Shown one piece after another: positions 25,432-36,700 of a DNA stretch of 64,000 nucleotides. Under the pieces are notes generated by a model. It did no database searches and was not told the origin of the DNA. It saw only the letters and a list, made by a program, of their open reading frames with translations. The translations under genes and the position numbers were made by a program. The stretch lies in NCBI GenBank assembly GCA_036345935.2, contig JADWOT020000006.1, positions 966,221-1,030,220 on the forward strand, in the 5' to 3' direction. How positions within the stretch are numbered: position 1 is the stretch's first letter; every line of letters starts with the position of its first letter. Origin of the DNA: Taenia hydatigena. Its lineage: Eukaryota > Platyhelminthes > Cestoda > Cyclophyllidea > Taeniidae.

Positions 25432-25962
25432 CTTAGTCGCACCTCCCCGCAGAGGAAACTGTAACAGAATAAGCGAGAAACAGCTAGCGAATATGCCTCA
25501 ATAAGAGCGCTTCCCTTATCAAGTTGTTCAGTTCATTAAAACAAAAACTGCAAGGTTTGTAAAGTAAATTTATTCCTAAAAAACAAAGGCAAATTTTTAA
25601 ACGCAAGTAGCTATTGCAATTGCGTAATTCATTTGCATAGCGCAACTTTTAAAAAAGTTTCAATTTATAAAACAAAACAACGAAAGCAAATAAATAAATA
25701 AATATCTTTTTTAATTTTTGATTTGATGCTTTAGCATTTCAGAAGCATTTTTCATTATATAACTGACATCAATTCATCGCATTCTACCAATTACCTTACC
25801 ACATTAATTATTTACCTAATTGTGCTCTAGTAACCTCATTTCGTAAATAACCTTGATAATGTTATGTTTTATGTCTGCCCTGAAGTGGCTACTCAGAGTC
25901 ATTGTTGTTTTGCAGGTCGCGGTGAATCTGTTCTCATCGTGCACCCATCATATACCTGTTAA
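25432..25962. promoter_or_regulatory. Shared divergent promoter region, CUL1 / TRDMT1
   Basis: This 531-bp AT-rich spacer lies between the start codons of two divergent genes, so it must hold the 5' ends of both. It is rich in A/T runs (25,560-25,900), and I identify no specific core element. A pyrimidine-rich GTTTTGCAG at 25,908-25,916 precedes the TRDMT1 leader and could be a splice acceptor. Confidence 0.5.
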
Positions 25963-27478
25963 ATGAGAGTTTTGGAGTTGTATTCTGGCATTGGTGGCAT
26001 GCGCGCCGCCCTTGAGCGTAAGTTACCACAGCGTTAATCTTTCCAGTCTCTGGTCTACCCTTCGAAATAATTAAAGCTTTCGATGTAAATAATTTGACGA
26101 CTTTCGTGTACAATAGTGCATATAGCTGTTCAGACGCCTCAAATCGTGCAATTGAAGTGAGTGTTTTCCTAGCAACACTTAAAGAGCTTGTCTGAAGCAG
26201 AATGCCTTCTATATGATGCTGATCTGTGGACTATGAGTCCACCTTGTCAGCCTTTCACGAGAATGGGTAACCAGAAGTGGAGTAAAGATGCCAGATGCTC
26301 CTCCCTACTAACTGTTATCCAGTTGATACGGCGGTACTAGTGAATTGCGCTTATTCGTTTTTTTAGAACTAAACCGCCCGCAATATTGCTTGAAAATGTG
26401 AAAGGCTTCGAAGGGTCGGATGCGTGGCACTACATTCTAGGGGCTCTTATTGAGTGCAATTATGACGTTCGGGTAAGTACTTGACACATGGCATGACAAA
26501 AGACAGCAATTTCTACTAACGCCGCTTCAATTCGGCGTTCCGAATTGTCGGTTGCGTTACTACCTCGTTGCGCGGCTTCGAACTCGTGGCGAACAAAGAA
26601 TGTTTAATTTTGGAGAACATCTAGATCCAGGCAGATGTTTTGAGGAACCTGCTTCAGCTATTATGCGCATGCCTCCGCGAAAGGTGTCATCTATGCCTAA
26701 CTGCCAATGTCCTGCTTGCACAAACAAAATCAGGCAAGTTTTCCCTGCCCCGTCGAAGTGAACTTGTGCTGGGATAGCTTGTCGATGCCAATTTAACTTC
26801 CACATAAGAGCGCAATTAGAGCCTCTATGCTGTACGTGAACTTTTTGCTCCTTTCAGTGACATGGTGTCGACTGAAAACCATTTCCTGGAGTACCTACCT
26901 TTTTGCCGCCCAATCGCCAATTACCTACTTCCCGATCGCGAGATTCCAGTATGATTCTTATAACTTATCCAACTATTTCTTTAGGAGAGCTTGTTTCTGG
27001 ATCAGGAGGAATTGGAGAAGTATTACACCATCCTAGACATTGTCACCCCAGAGAGCCGAAAGAGTGCCTGCTTTACTAAGGGCTACGCCCATCGATTTGA
27101 AGGAACGGGCTCCTTTCTGGAGGTATCGCAGGTAGTGCTAAGTGTGCGTTGTGCTGAGTAGTTTAAATAATATTTAACAATATAATCGAGCATCGGGTAC
27201 GCTGTCCTTTAAAGTCACCCCACAGGGATTCAACGTCTTTCCCAAAGATAAGGGCATTCCACTCGAAGGAGATAGCCAGGTTACTCTGTTTCCCGGAGTA
27301 TTTCGGTAGGTGTTTTTTTTTTCTTTATGTGTTGCCTTGATTGGTCGTTGAGTAAATGTTCTGCTTTACAGATTTCCCGGAGGAGGTGAGTGAAAAGCAA
27401 AGGCGGCGACTTCTTGGCAATAGTATTAATGTGCTCGTAGTGGCCCATATTATGAATTGGGCGTTCTCGACAGTGTAA
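25963..27478 (+). CDS. TRDMT1: tRNA (cytosine-5) methyltransferase TRDMT1/DNMT2
   Basis: This gene encodes the DNMT2-family enzyme that methylates C38 of tRNA-Asp and related tRNAs. All hallmark motifs are visible. Motif I is VLELYSGIGGMRAALE from ATG 25963. The catalytic motif IV is TMSPPCQPFTRMG, with its Cys. Motif VI is LLENVKGFE. The block FGVPNCRLRYYLVARLR and the DNMT2-specific CFTKGYAHRFEGTGSF follow. The final motifs are KEIARLLCFPEYF and RRRLLGNSINVLVVAHI, ending at 27478. Introns are extraordinarily short: 26018-26046 (29 nt), 26157-26184 (28), 26334-26366 (33), 26473-26506 (34) and 26949-26984 (36). Splicing them out restores a residue-for-residue alignment with human TRDMT1 in this region. 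The gene is convergent with CHRAC1; the stops are about 100 bp apart. Confidence 0.96.
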
Positions 27479-27576
27479 TATTTTTCATGCTTTGTGCGCT
27501 AGTTGCTGGTCTGAATACAAATTCTGTTTGTGAGCCTTGCGAACTTTTATCAAATTCCGAAGAATACAAACACAAT

Positions 27577-27582
27577 TTTATT
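27577..27582 (-). terminator. AATAAA polyadenylation signal overlapping the CHRAC1 stop codon
   Basis: On the minus strand the hexamer AATAAA spans the end of the CHRAC1 reading frame, so the TAA stop is part of the signal. If used, the 3' UTR would be only about 15-30 nt, which fits the 100-bp spacing to the convergent TRDMT1 stop. Confidence 0.5.
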
Positions 27583-27941
27583 GCGTAGATAAGAATAGGT
27601 GCTTGTATTTTTCGGCCCATTCCTTAGCCGTTATTTTCTGAGGAAGAATATCAGAGAGGAAGGAGTACCGATCAAATCGAGTTTGCAATTCAGACAACTG
27701 ATGGTAACTTATTTCGCTGCAGCCCCGTGAGCTGGATAAGGTGACTAACTCCTTGATGAACAGTTCCTACAAGGTAATGGGCATCAAATGTCTGACAAAC
27801 CGTCGCTTTGATCATTGATATAACGGACTCGGTGCTAACGCATTCGACGTCCGGTGAACTTTTCATCATTGTTCGCATTCTTGACGGAGAAATACACAAG
27901 GGCAAGTCGCTCACTTCGTCTCTGCATCCAATATCTTGCAT
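27578..27941 (-). CDS. CHRAC1: CHRAC1-like histone-fold protein
   Basis: This small gene encodes a histone-fold protein closest to CHRAC1 (CHRAC-15). Human CHRAC1 pairs with POLE3 in the ACF/SNF2H chromatin-accessibility complex. Two exons give 109 residues. Exon 1 (27941-27801) reads LPLCISPSRMRTMMKSSPDV then STESVISMIKAT. A 34-nt GT-AG intron (27800-27767) follows. Exon 2 (27766-27578) reads ELFIKELVTLSS, YHQLSELQTRFDRYSFLSDI and LPQKITAKEW. The joined KATELF matches human CHRAC1 KATELFVQ, and FLSDILPQKI matches FLADILPKKI. The acidic C-terminal tail of the vertebrate protein is missing. The TAA stop lies inside an AATAAA hexamer. POLE4 is the alternative, but MKSSP and ILPQK favour CHRAC1. 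Confidence 0.9.
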
Positions 27942-28529
27942 AGCGGCGAGTTCAAAGGAGCCACCCTGCAGGCGAGTGGTTAAAACAACATTTTAAGTGC
28001 GGTGGTGGCAGCTCTTTTGATTGTTGGGAAAGACAGAGGGTTTGTGGTTGGAGGAGGCGGCAAATCCTAGCTTTCAGGGCGTCGTAACTGACGTCTAGAG
28101 ATGAGAACACAGTGTAAATTCGTGAGGAATTATGGCAGCATTATGAATTTCCTAGAAGGCTAGTACAATTAGCTCAAGGTGCAAGTTTTAACTGAGCAAT
28201 TTTGGGTCTTAAGAACTCCACACACCCATGGATTTATGCCAAAATATTCAAGCACTTTTTCCACTTGTGAGATGCATTAAAGTAAAAATAACTTTCGCAA
28301 TAATTAAAATTTTGGAAGTAAGGTAGCATTTGTTCTGATCGATATTTCGTTTTTTCAAATAATGACCTGATTTCTTATATTTTTCCAACATTTTCGCATC
28401 ACTCGAGATTGAACGAATTTTGGCCAAAATGTGAAGGTTAGGATGCCTCGACGTGCTCTAATTATCGGTGGTGTCCTTCAGTCTTGTGTGCGGAAATTGT
28501 CGAGTACCTTTGAGCGCAGGTCAGCATTG
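27942..28529. other. Divergent intergenic region, CHRAC1 / RPIA
   Basis: These 588 bases separate two divergent ATGs and should contain both promoters. A frame is open upstream of the RPIA ATG from 28431 and could be an N-terminal extension only if a non-ATG start were used. I see nothing else recognisable. Confidence 0.45.
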
Positions 28530-29926
28530 ATGTCGACTGTTGAGGCGGGAAAAAAATGTGCGGCCTATAAAGCAGTTGACGAATGGCTTAGGGTTGGCAT
28601 ATTCCGCAATATATGTAGTGCTTCTAGGATGGACAAATTGTTGGTATCGGCAGTGGCACGACGGTTGTGTATGCCGCGGAAAGAATAGGTAAGTCGATTG
28701 AGACTTAATGCACTTCCTTAGTGGAGCTAGTCGCCAAAAATCGATACAAAATTCAGTGCATACCAACATCCTATCAAGTAATGTTTCCCAGTTTCTCTTA
28801 TGCCCTCCAAAGGCTCTTCAACTAATAAAGGATGCTAAATTGCCTCTTACCTCTCTGACAGACCATCCTCTGGTATTTTTGACAGCTACTAACGGCTTCC
28901 TTCTAGCTGGATGTTGCTTTTGACGGAGTTGATGAGATTACTCCTGATTTTGTATCTATCAAAGGTGGTGGTGGTTGTCTCATCCAAGAGAAAATAGTTG
29001 ATGCAAATGCAAAGTACTTCATTGCGGTAGCCGATGAAGGGTTAGTCGGCGACATCAGTTATTCCGGTTGCTTCTTTTTACCATCCCCCTTTCAATGACT
29101 TGATTGCGGTGCAGATATTAAACTAATTACAATTCTAAATGCATCCGTATTGTGTTTTCTCAATTTTAGTAAACTGTCAAAATACCTTGGCGAACACTGG
29201 AGTCGCGGACTCCCAATTGAAGTTATTCCTATGGCGGTGACTCCGATTAAATTGGAAATTGAAAAGAGATTTGGTGGCGAAGTGAATATAAGGATGGGAG
29301 TCTCGAAGATGGTAAGCTGTGAATAACTCTGAATAGGTATTCCCCTCTGTCCTTTTCTATGCCAAGTTTATTTCCACGATGGGGGCTGACCCACTTTGCC
29401 TTTTAGGGTCCGGTTATTAGTGATAATGGGAACTTTATTGTGGATTGGAAATTTAAACCCACTCCGTCAATTGATTGGCAACAGATAAATGTGGAGCTTC
29501 ACATGATTCCTGGTGAGTACTTTAAAATTTTAGCTTATTTCATAGGTTCCAAGGCATGACAGCATGGCTTGGTCTCATTAGTTTTGCTTATGCGCCCACA
29601 GAAGTCTTACATTCGATCTTTGTCTTTGAAACAATGAAGTAGTAAAGCAAACCGTTTGTCCTCCCCAGAGGGCCAATTTAGCACTTCATTGTTCTAATGT
29701 ATGGTGTAAGGCGTGCTGACGGAGGTTTGGGTTGGTGCTGCTCTACTAACAGCTCCCTATCATTCATTGTCTTTTTGTTCGGATCCCATTTGAGTGAGTA
29801 GTGTTGATAAACTTTTTTTCTCCTATAGGAGTTGTTGGCACTGGTCTCTTCTTGGGTACAGCTCACCAGGCCTACTTGGGCAAGGCAGATGGGAGTGTTC
29901 ATGTGATGAAAAATCCCAGTGCTTAA
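28530..29926 (+). CDS. RPIA: Ribose-5-phosphate isomerase A
   Basis: This enzyme interconverts ribulose-5-phosphate and ribose-5-phosphate in the non-oxidative pentose phosphate pathway, in the cytosol. The ATG at 28530 opens [21 protein letters not shown] 35-nt intron (28593-28627) joins this to [20 protein letters not shown], which carries the phosphate-binding GSGTT loop. Later exons give [17 protein letters not shown] with the active-site DGVDE, then [17 protein letters not shown], the KGGGG motif. The remaining exons read [31 protein letters not shown] and [20 protein letters not shown], ending [12 protein letters not shown] at 29926. All catalytic motifs are intact and the length is normal (about 240 residues). 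It converges on INTS2, whose last exon lies about 800 bp away. Confidence 0.95.
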
Positions 29927-30726
29927 CATCCCAAGCTTCTTTGCATCTTTTTAGTCGACTTAGTTACTTCAAATATATTGCTAAAATCTTCTTAAAAGTT
30001 TCATGCGGTCGAACGTATAGAGGGTCTAAATCTTTAGTTTCGGTAAGGTGACAACCCTGAAAACGGTAAATTCGCAGCCGAAATGAGAGGGGCATGTCTC
30101 AGTAGAGAGCCGCCCACCCTTGTGTTTTGACAGGAGTTCGCATTCTGGAAAGGTATATACCTGTGAGATCTACGCGTGGATGTCGCATCGAGGAGCCAAT
30201 TTGAGCAAGTGCGCTTTCACGGTGGAGTATAACAGAAGCGTACTCGCGCTTTGCGGACGGAAATCTCGATCTACCCACCTGAGCTGAAAGTGATCTCGTC
30301 TCGTCCGATGCCAAAAGGCATTTTTCTCTGGCAATGCTTTACTTTTCTGAATGGTAAGAACTGTACACCGAGGGGAGTGATCGCCAGGTCAGGAGAGAGG
30401 GTAGTTCATCAATGTTTGGTGGAAGGAAGATGCGCCGTTGGGGAGATGTGAGACGCACTAGTCGACTGAACCACAGCATCGCGTGCACACATGCAATAAA
30501 GTACTTCTCTGTCCTCGTCATGTGACTCAAATTCGGCAAGCTGTCTGCGTCGTCTTCCACCAAGTCCAAACTTCCAGAGGGTGCGTCTGATTGAAATGCA
30601 AAGTGGAGGCTTCACGTCAATGCATCACAGAGCAGTACAACAACAAAAGTTGCGATGTGAGCAAAGTGGTTGTCTGGTTGGTAGTCGGTTTCTAACGTGG
30701 TCTTTTTTAATGGCACAAAAAAACTG
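29927..30726. other. Convergent intergenic region, RPIA / INTS2
   Basis: This region holds the 3' flanks of two convergent genes. Two overlapping minus-strand open frames around 30339-30615 are not recognisable. They could be a further 3' exon of INTS2, but I cannot support that by similarity. Confidence 0.4.
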
Positions 30727-33700
30727 TCAATGAAAGAGAACGCAAAGTCGAGAGCGTGGGGGAAGACGTTCTATCTGTCGCATTAACGTCAGTGACAAGC
30801 TAACTCGATCTGGAAAAGGCATCCATACATGGACCGCAGCAAATAATGAGCCAGAGCAAAGGTAAATGGGTACAGATTCTTCTGTAAACATATATAAGAT
30901 TAAAATGGAGTAAGTCGTATTGTTGGATTTGTGAATGCAAGAGGTCATTTCAGAAAAAGAGCTGGTTCTTGACTTTGTTCATTACTAAATGAGATGTCCT
31001 CCTGCTTTAAATTGGATCACAGTGAAAGCAAATATGGGTACAAAGGAGTTCTCTCATTCCATTCATGACACAATAATTGCATAAAGTTGTCAAAAGAAGC
31101 AATCCTTTACCATTACTAAGCGTACTATCGAGACCAGAAAGAGCGACCGATTTGAGAGTGACAATGCGTCCCACCAAGAGATCGCGATATCTCGATCCAC
31201 CGGTCAAGGCGACACCCTCAGCCAGAGTTGTCATGGCACTGAGGAGGATGGCAGCCAGACGATGGCTGATGCTGGGGAAGGCACAGCCCAGGTGACAAAA
31301 AGCCGGCCCACAGGCCAGCAAGAGAGATGCCATCTCCTCCAAGCTGGTCAGATCTTGTGAGTGGGTAAAAAATATTAGACACATTTAAGGTTACAATGGT
31401 ATTTACCTGAGTCACTTATGTGTGACACTATATGAAACCGGTTCTATATAGACTTATAAAAGCAGTTTTTACAAAAGTTGAAACAAAAAGTAAATTTGAG
31501 GTGCTCTAGGTTTGAGCAGCATTTGAATCAGTCAGTTCCATAGTGCTGGTGTTGCTATTACATTAGGCCATTAACGCATCTGGACAGTAGCGATTGAGCT
31601 TCTTCTGTAACTATAAGTCTGTGAAGCAAGCAGCGCTTTTCATGCCAGATAAAACGGTTAATCAGCGTCACATCTAAAACGCTTGATAGGCTCTTACGGT
31701 ACATTCGACTGTGAAGGCGCATCCATCAAGTGAAGTATGAAATACCTACCTATGCATAACAATAACTATGTAGCCGGGGACTCACGAGTAAATATGAGAT
31801 GCATCACCTCAACAGCATACGTTGCAAGATTAAGCACTGCACGGAAGGCACAATGCAAAGCCAGATGGGCGACAAAGTCCAGGCAAAAGACCTGACACGA
31901 CAAATAACAGACGGAGTAAATAGAAAATCCAAGGAGCATGTTTTGCTATGAGTAAAGGTAGCCACGATACTCACCACATCCTCCAGACTCCCGCTTTTTA
32001 AGAAGATCTCCAACACGGTGTCGGTGCAGATTTGAATGGACGGTATAGCTCGAGTCGCAAGCGGATTCAATGATCTCGGATAGGTCTGTAAAAAAAAGTA
32101 TCACCTTGCAAAGAACCACTAATTCTGCGGTCATGCGGCCAACATTCCAGCCCCGTCACCTCCAAGTTTGCATACTTTTAGCGAGTAATGATGCGTAAAA
32201 AAATTTATTGGTTCATACAACAAACGATGCACCTTGCCACCCTTTCTCAAAGAGGCTCAAACATGTTGCTAAACCCTTATTTGCATAAGTCATTTTCCTT
32301 ACAGAAGTAAACAACCTAATTCTAGCCAACCCCGTTTCCGTCTCACGCCCCTTAACTCTCACTCAGTTGAACAGTTTACATTAGCGTGGAGAAAGAATGG
32401 AAAGCATCGGTTGAGGTCATGCTGCCTGAATAACAATGTCGGTGACGGGGATCATCAACACCAACTCTCAAGTGGAGGGTATGAGAAATACGTCCGACGT
32501 GTTGAAAGGGTTAGATTTTTTTAATAAGCTGCTCACCTGCCAAAAAACAACTTTCGCTAAATCCGGATCTCCGATAAAGAGGAAGTGGATGAAAGTGCAA
32601 ATGATATTTTGAGCCTCACGCAAGTGTGTGACCTCGGAATTCAGGCGCTGGAAGATGAAAGGAAGGTAAAAATGCAATGTCAACCTGTGTCGCACTATTT
32701 GATTACAAGCGCTGGATTTATGAATACAGTCGTCCAGAATAAATCAGCCAAATATTCTCACAGTGGAGATAACGTTCATGAGCCCACCTTTTCCTTAGCA
32801 TTGGGTAGACAAAACTCAAGCAGGAGCTGCACAACTGCGGCATCCTGGCATGTGACAAGGGTCGTTCTTAAGCGGTCACACATATCATCAGAGACCAGCT
32901 GTTCCGGAGCGTTTGATTGAGACGACGACGCAGCACTGCCCTCCCCAGCAACAACACCAGAAACGGGTTCCAAGGTGGATCTGGCATTCCCTCCAGTTCG
33001 CCTTCCCCGCGCCAATCCCTGCATGTCCGTCTCCCCCGTGATGGGGACGAGAGGGATAGAGGTTGCACTAGCAGTAGTGGGAGTCTCTTGCTCCTCAGAT
33101 GCGATGTTACTTGTCGGTACGATGAAGTGACGACTGACCACTCGGTGCCACCAAAATACGCGCGAGGCCCTCAGATTACAGTCGATTATGCGAATGAGCA
33201 GAGTGAGGATTGGTGGACATCTAGAAGTGACACACACACAATGGAGCACTATCCCATCATCAAGGAAGAATGTTGAAGCCGTCGGAAAATGGCAGGACTT
33301 GGATATAGGAGTTCCGTGGCATAAGCTACCATAATAAATGCATATTAGATGTAAAATCTGCAAAACTCTCAGAACCAAAGTGCTATTTTATTCAAATTAA
33401 TAATAAGACGAAATATTTTTAAAAACTGCAAGTCAAACCTGTAGACTCTCGGATCCACACCCATGACAATGTTCTCCACTGGATCCTTCAGAAGATCACG
33501 ATGAGTCAGCCTCGAGAGTGTCTCATTTTTGGAAGATAAGGCTTTAACCGTCAACACTTCAAGTCTGAATATCGAGAAAAATTTGGAATGCAATATTAAG
33601 AAAGTCTCAACCACACATCATCTTTGAGATTATATTTGTCAAAGCGCTAAATAAAACACATTTTTTCTTCCTGATTTCCATCGCAGTGAATCTATGCATC

Positions 33701-36700
33701 AGTACAATCAGCTCGGCTGCGGATGATTGAAGAGAGCATGGCCAGTGGAAGCAAGACAGCTTAAACTACAGACAAGAGATGAATGTGGAAGCGTTTTGAT
33801 GTCAATTTTCGCATAAGCTAAATGGCATTTCCTCTAAGCATTGGATCAGCTCTTGCACGGTGTAAAAAAGGTCTTTCCTCCCTTATTTCGTAACGATTGG
33901 GAGCCAAGTGGAATGGATTTATAGTCTAAAACGATGTACCTGCGAGGCATGAGAAAGTGGAGACCGCGCCAGAGGAAACAGACAGCGGAGGCAAAGCGCC
34001 GATTGCCCGACAACGCAGCAGTCTCCAGCAGAACGCGAGGTAGACGGCAACCAATAGCCTCCGTGTAGGGCAAAAGACGGCGCAGACGCGAGAAACCTCT
34101 CAGCCTATTCACCGTTCTGACGAGCGTATTCACTGCAAGAACACACTCAGCTGTGGCGGCTTTGAGACTGTCCAGGGAGGTACTTGGTGAGAGAATTCGG
34201 TCGAGAACTGTAAAGAAGGCAATGATCCACTAGACACGAACGTCTGTGGTATGGATTATGACGTTGTATATGTGAAACTCGCAAAGTAAATTTAGCGATG
34301 CAAACACCACCCATTTTCTAGAGCGCGATGATTTTACCAACGTCATTTAGTCAAATCCAAGCTAGAGAGGCGAAACAGGAAGATACCAATGTGGTCTATT
34401 GCTTTGACTATCGTCAAATGAAAACACCATTGCCGATCTAAATGGCGAGATTAGTCGACACGAGTTTCCTTCAGAGGAAGCGACTAAGCATCAGGAGGAG
34501 TAATGAAGAATGTTCAAAATTTAAGCTCATTTCAAGTGAAATTAGAGCATTTTTGCACTATTTGTCGTGGGCAAAACGAGAAAGAGAACTCTTATTTGGT
34601 TGCATTGAAACGTACATTCAGTTGAATGAAATCATAAGCACACCGATCCTCCAGCTATGATTTTTCAAGGGTTTCCAATACACCATGTTACTAGGAAATA
34701 AGCGCGGTAGTAAAGTCAAAATGAACACCACAGTAAGAGTCCTTTCGCCACCTGGTATGAAGGAAGGCACTAGCCATTTGGCACATCCACCTAACCATTA
34801 TGCTTAAATTTTCTAGGGTTCTTTCTTTGGGGTATTGAGTGTTCACACTCGAATGTCTCAAATTGTCCACGAAGATCTTGCATACTAATTTGTGGCTCCG
34901 AGACACCATCCGCGATTGGAAACGTAATTCCCACGACTACTCCTCCTTCAGAGTGGCACACGTGATGCTAAACCGCAAGAACAGCCAGCACCCTTAGGTA
35001 CCGAAAACCACAACTCTTTCTTCTGCAAAACACTCAAATAGGACCGAATGTGAATAGGAAGACAGTGTAGTTAGAGGCGTTACAGCCACACAAGAGCACA
35101 CTGCACATAAATAAAACCTTACATCTACTGCCAGGCCTAGCCGCCTAGAATAAACACTACACGCTTGAATAAACCAACCCTGACTAGAACGGCAGCGATA
35201 CAATCGAATCCAAATTTTGATTAACTCGCGAACGTGAGCATTAGAACTCGCAGAATTGGGCAAGCACACAGCTCCGAATGCTACAATCGCAAATGCACAT
35301 TAAAACACGACATTTCCACGGAAGAAGCTTGCCGTATGAAGTATGTGAATGAGTGAGTGCATGTGTCATAAAAGAGATTGCTGCGACCCGTAAACTAACA
35401 CTTTTTTTAGGCAACTGACCTGAAAGTAAATCATTCGGTAATGGTGGCTTAATAGGCATAGCGGAACGCCTTAAAGCGCAGAAACTGTTGGAAGGCTGGG
35501 AACTCGAATCAGACTTCCAGAGGGGATCGAGGAGCAACTCATCCTGAATGGTCAACTCCCCCACCGCCAGATGGGGCCTGTACTCCATCACCAATCTATG
35601 CAAGAGGATCAACAATTAGTGTTTACTTCAGATCGATTTGACGGGTGCTGGAAGGTATGATACAGATGACTCGACTTTCACCGTCCTCAACTTGTATCAA
35701 ATGAATGGTAACTATATCAAAAGCAGTAGCGCGAGATTTTTAGCTGAAATTTTCATCGAGCAAGTACAATGCATAGTTGATCAAAGTGGCTGGGTGTGAA
35801 GTGGAAGAGCGTAATTTCAAGGCGGTGATTAATTAATGTGAAATAAGGTTTGGATGGGATGACGAGCGACTAATTTCAGCTAACATACGAGTAGTCTCTT
35901 CAGTAATAAGCTACTACCAAACCGGAGGTGTAAACTCACAGCATTAGCCGAGGGTAAAGTTGGCTATAAGAGCTGAGATTGGAGCGTGCGTATTGTAGCA
36001 AATAGGTGATTGGAACAGCATCCCAAAGCTTGTCCGAAAACATTGATAGCGACGGCTTTGATTGGGTGCCACCTATGCGTCAGAAAAATGCTTTGGGTTA
36101 CATACACGAATACTCGGAGTCTTGTTCATCTCTCCCAATTCGACTTTAACGCCTAGGGGACTGGACTATGTCCCGCTAGTTTTTTATTCCCAAATGCACT
36201 GCCTTACAATGTCTTCTACAAACACTATTTGCACAAAATTGTGGCGATGCTACGCAATGGTTATGATTCGTTTTAAGATTAACAAAGAAGTAACGACTGA
36301 TTTTCGTAGGACGAAATTAGCATTTGAAGATATGTGTAGCACTTTCAAATACATATTTCTAAACCAGCAGCAGGTGATAAATGATACTGATTCAAGCAGT
36401 GGGACGACGTTTAGGCAATGTCGTAGCCATTGACCAAAAAGAAATTGCCAAATTCATGCCAATCTGACAGTAAGAATAGGGTTGCCGATTTAGGCACTGC
36501 ACAAACACCAATAAGTGGCAGGACTTTAGACCAGAACACTCACGCTGGTTTCCCCGATTATCTGTACTCTGAGAGGCCAACTCCTGATGATGTATATAAA
36601 ACATGTAATAGAGGAAAAGGAGTTGAGGCGTCAGATCCATTTGGAGGGCATCATCATCGGAATCAGTGTCAAGTTCGGTGACAAAATCGGTGGCGCTGGG

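Noticed and set aside
2762..28000. Functional cluster of genome-maintenance genes (PRIM1, SLX4, TRDMT1, CHRAC1)
   Set aside because: Unrelated genes are interspersed on both strands, and eukaryotic gene order alone does not support co-function.
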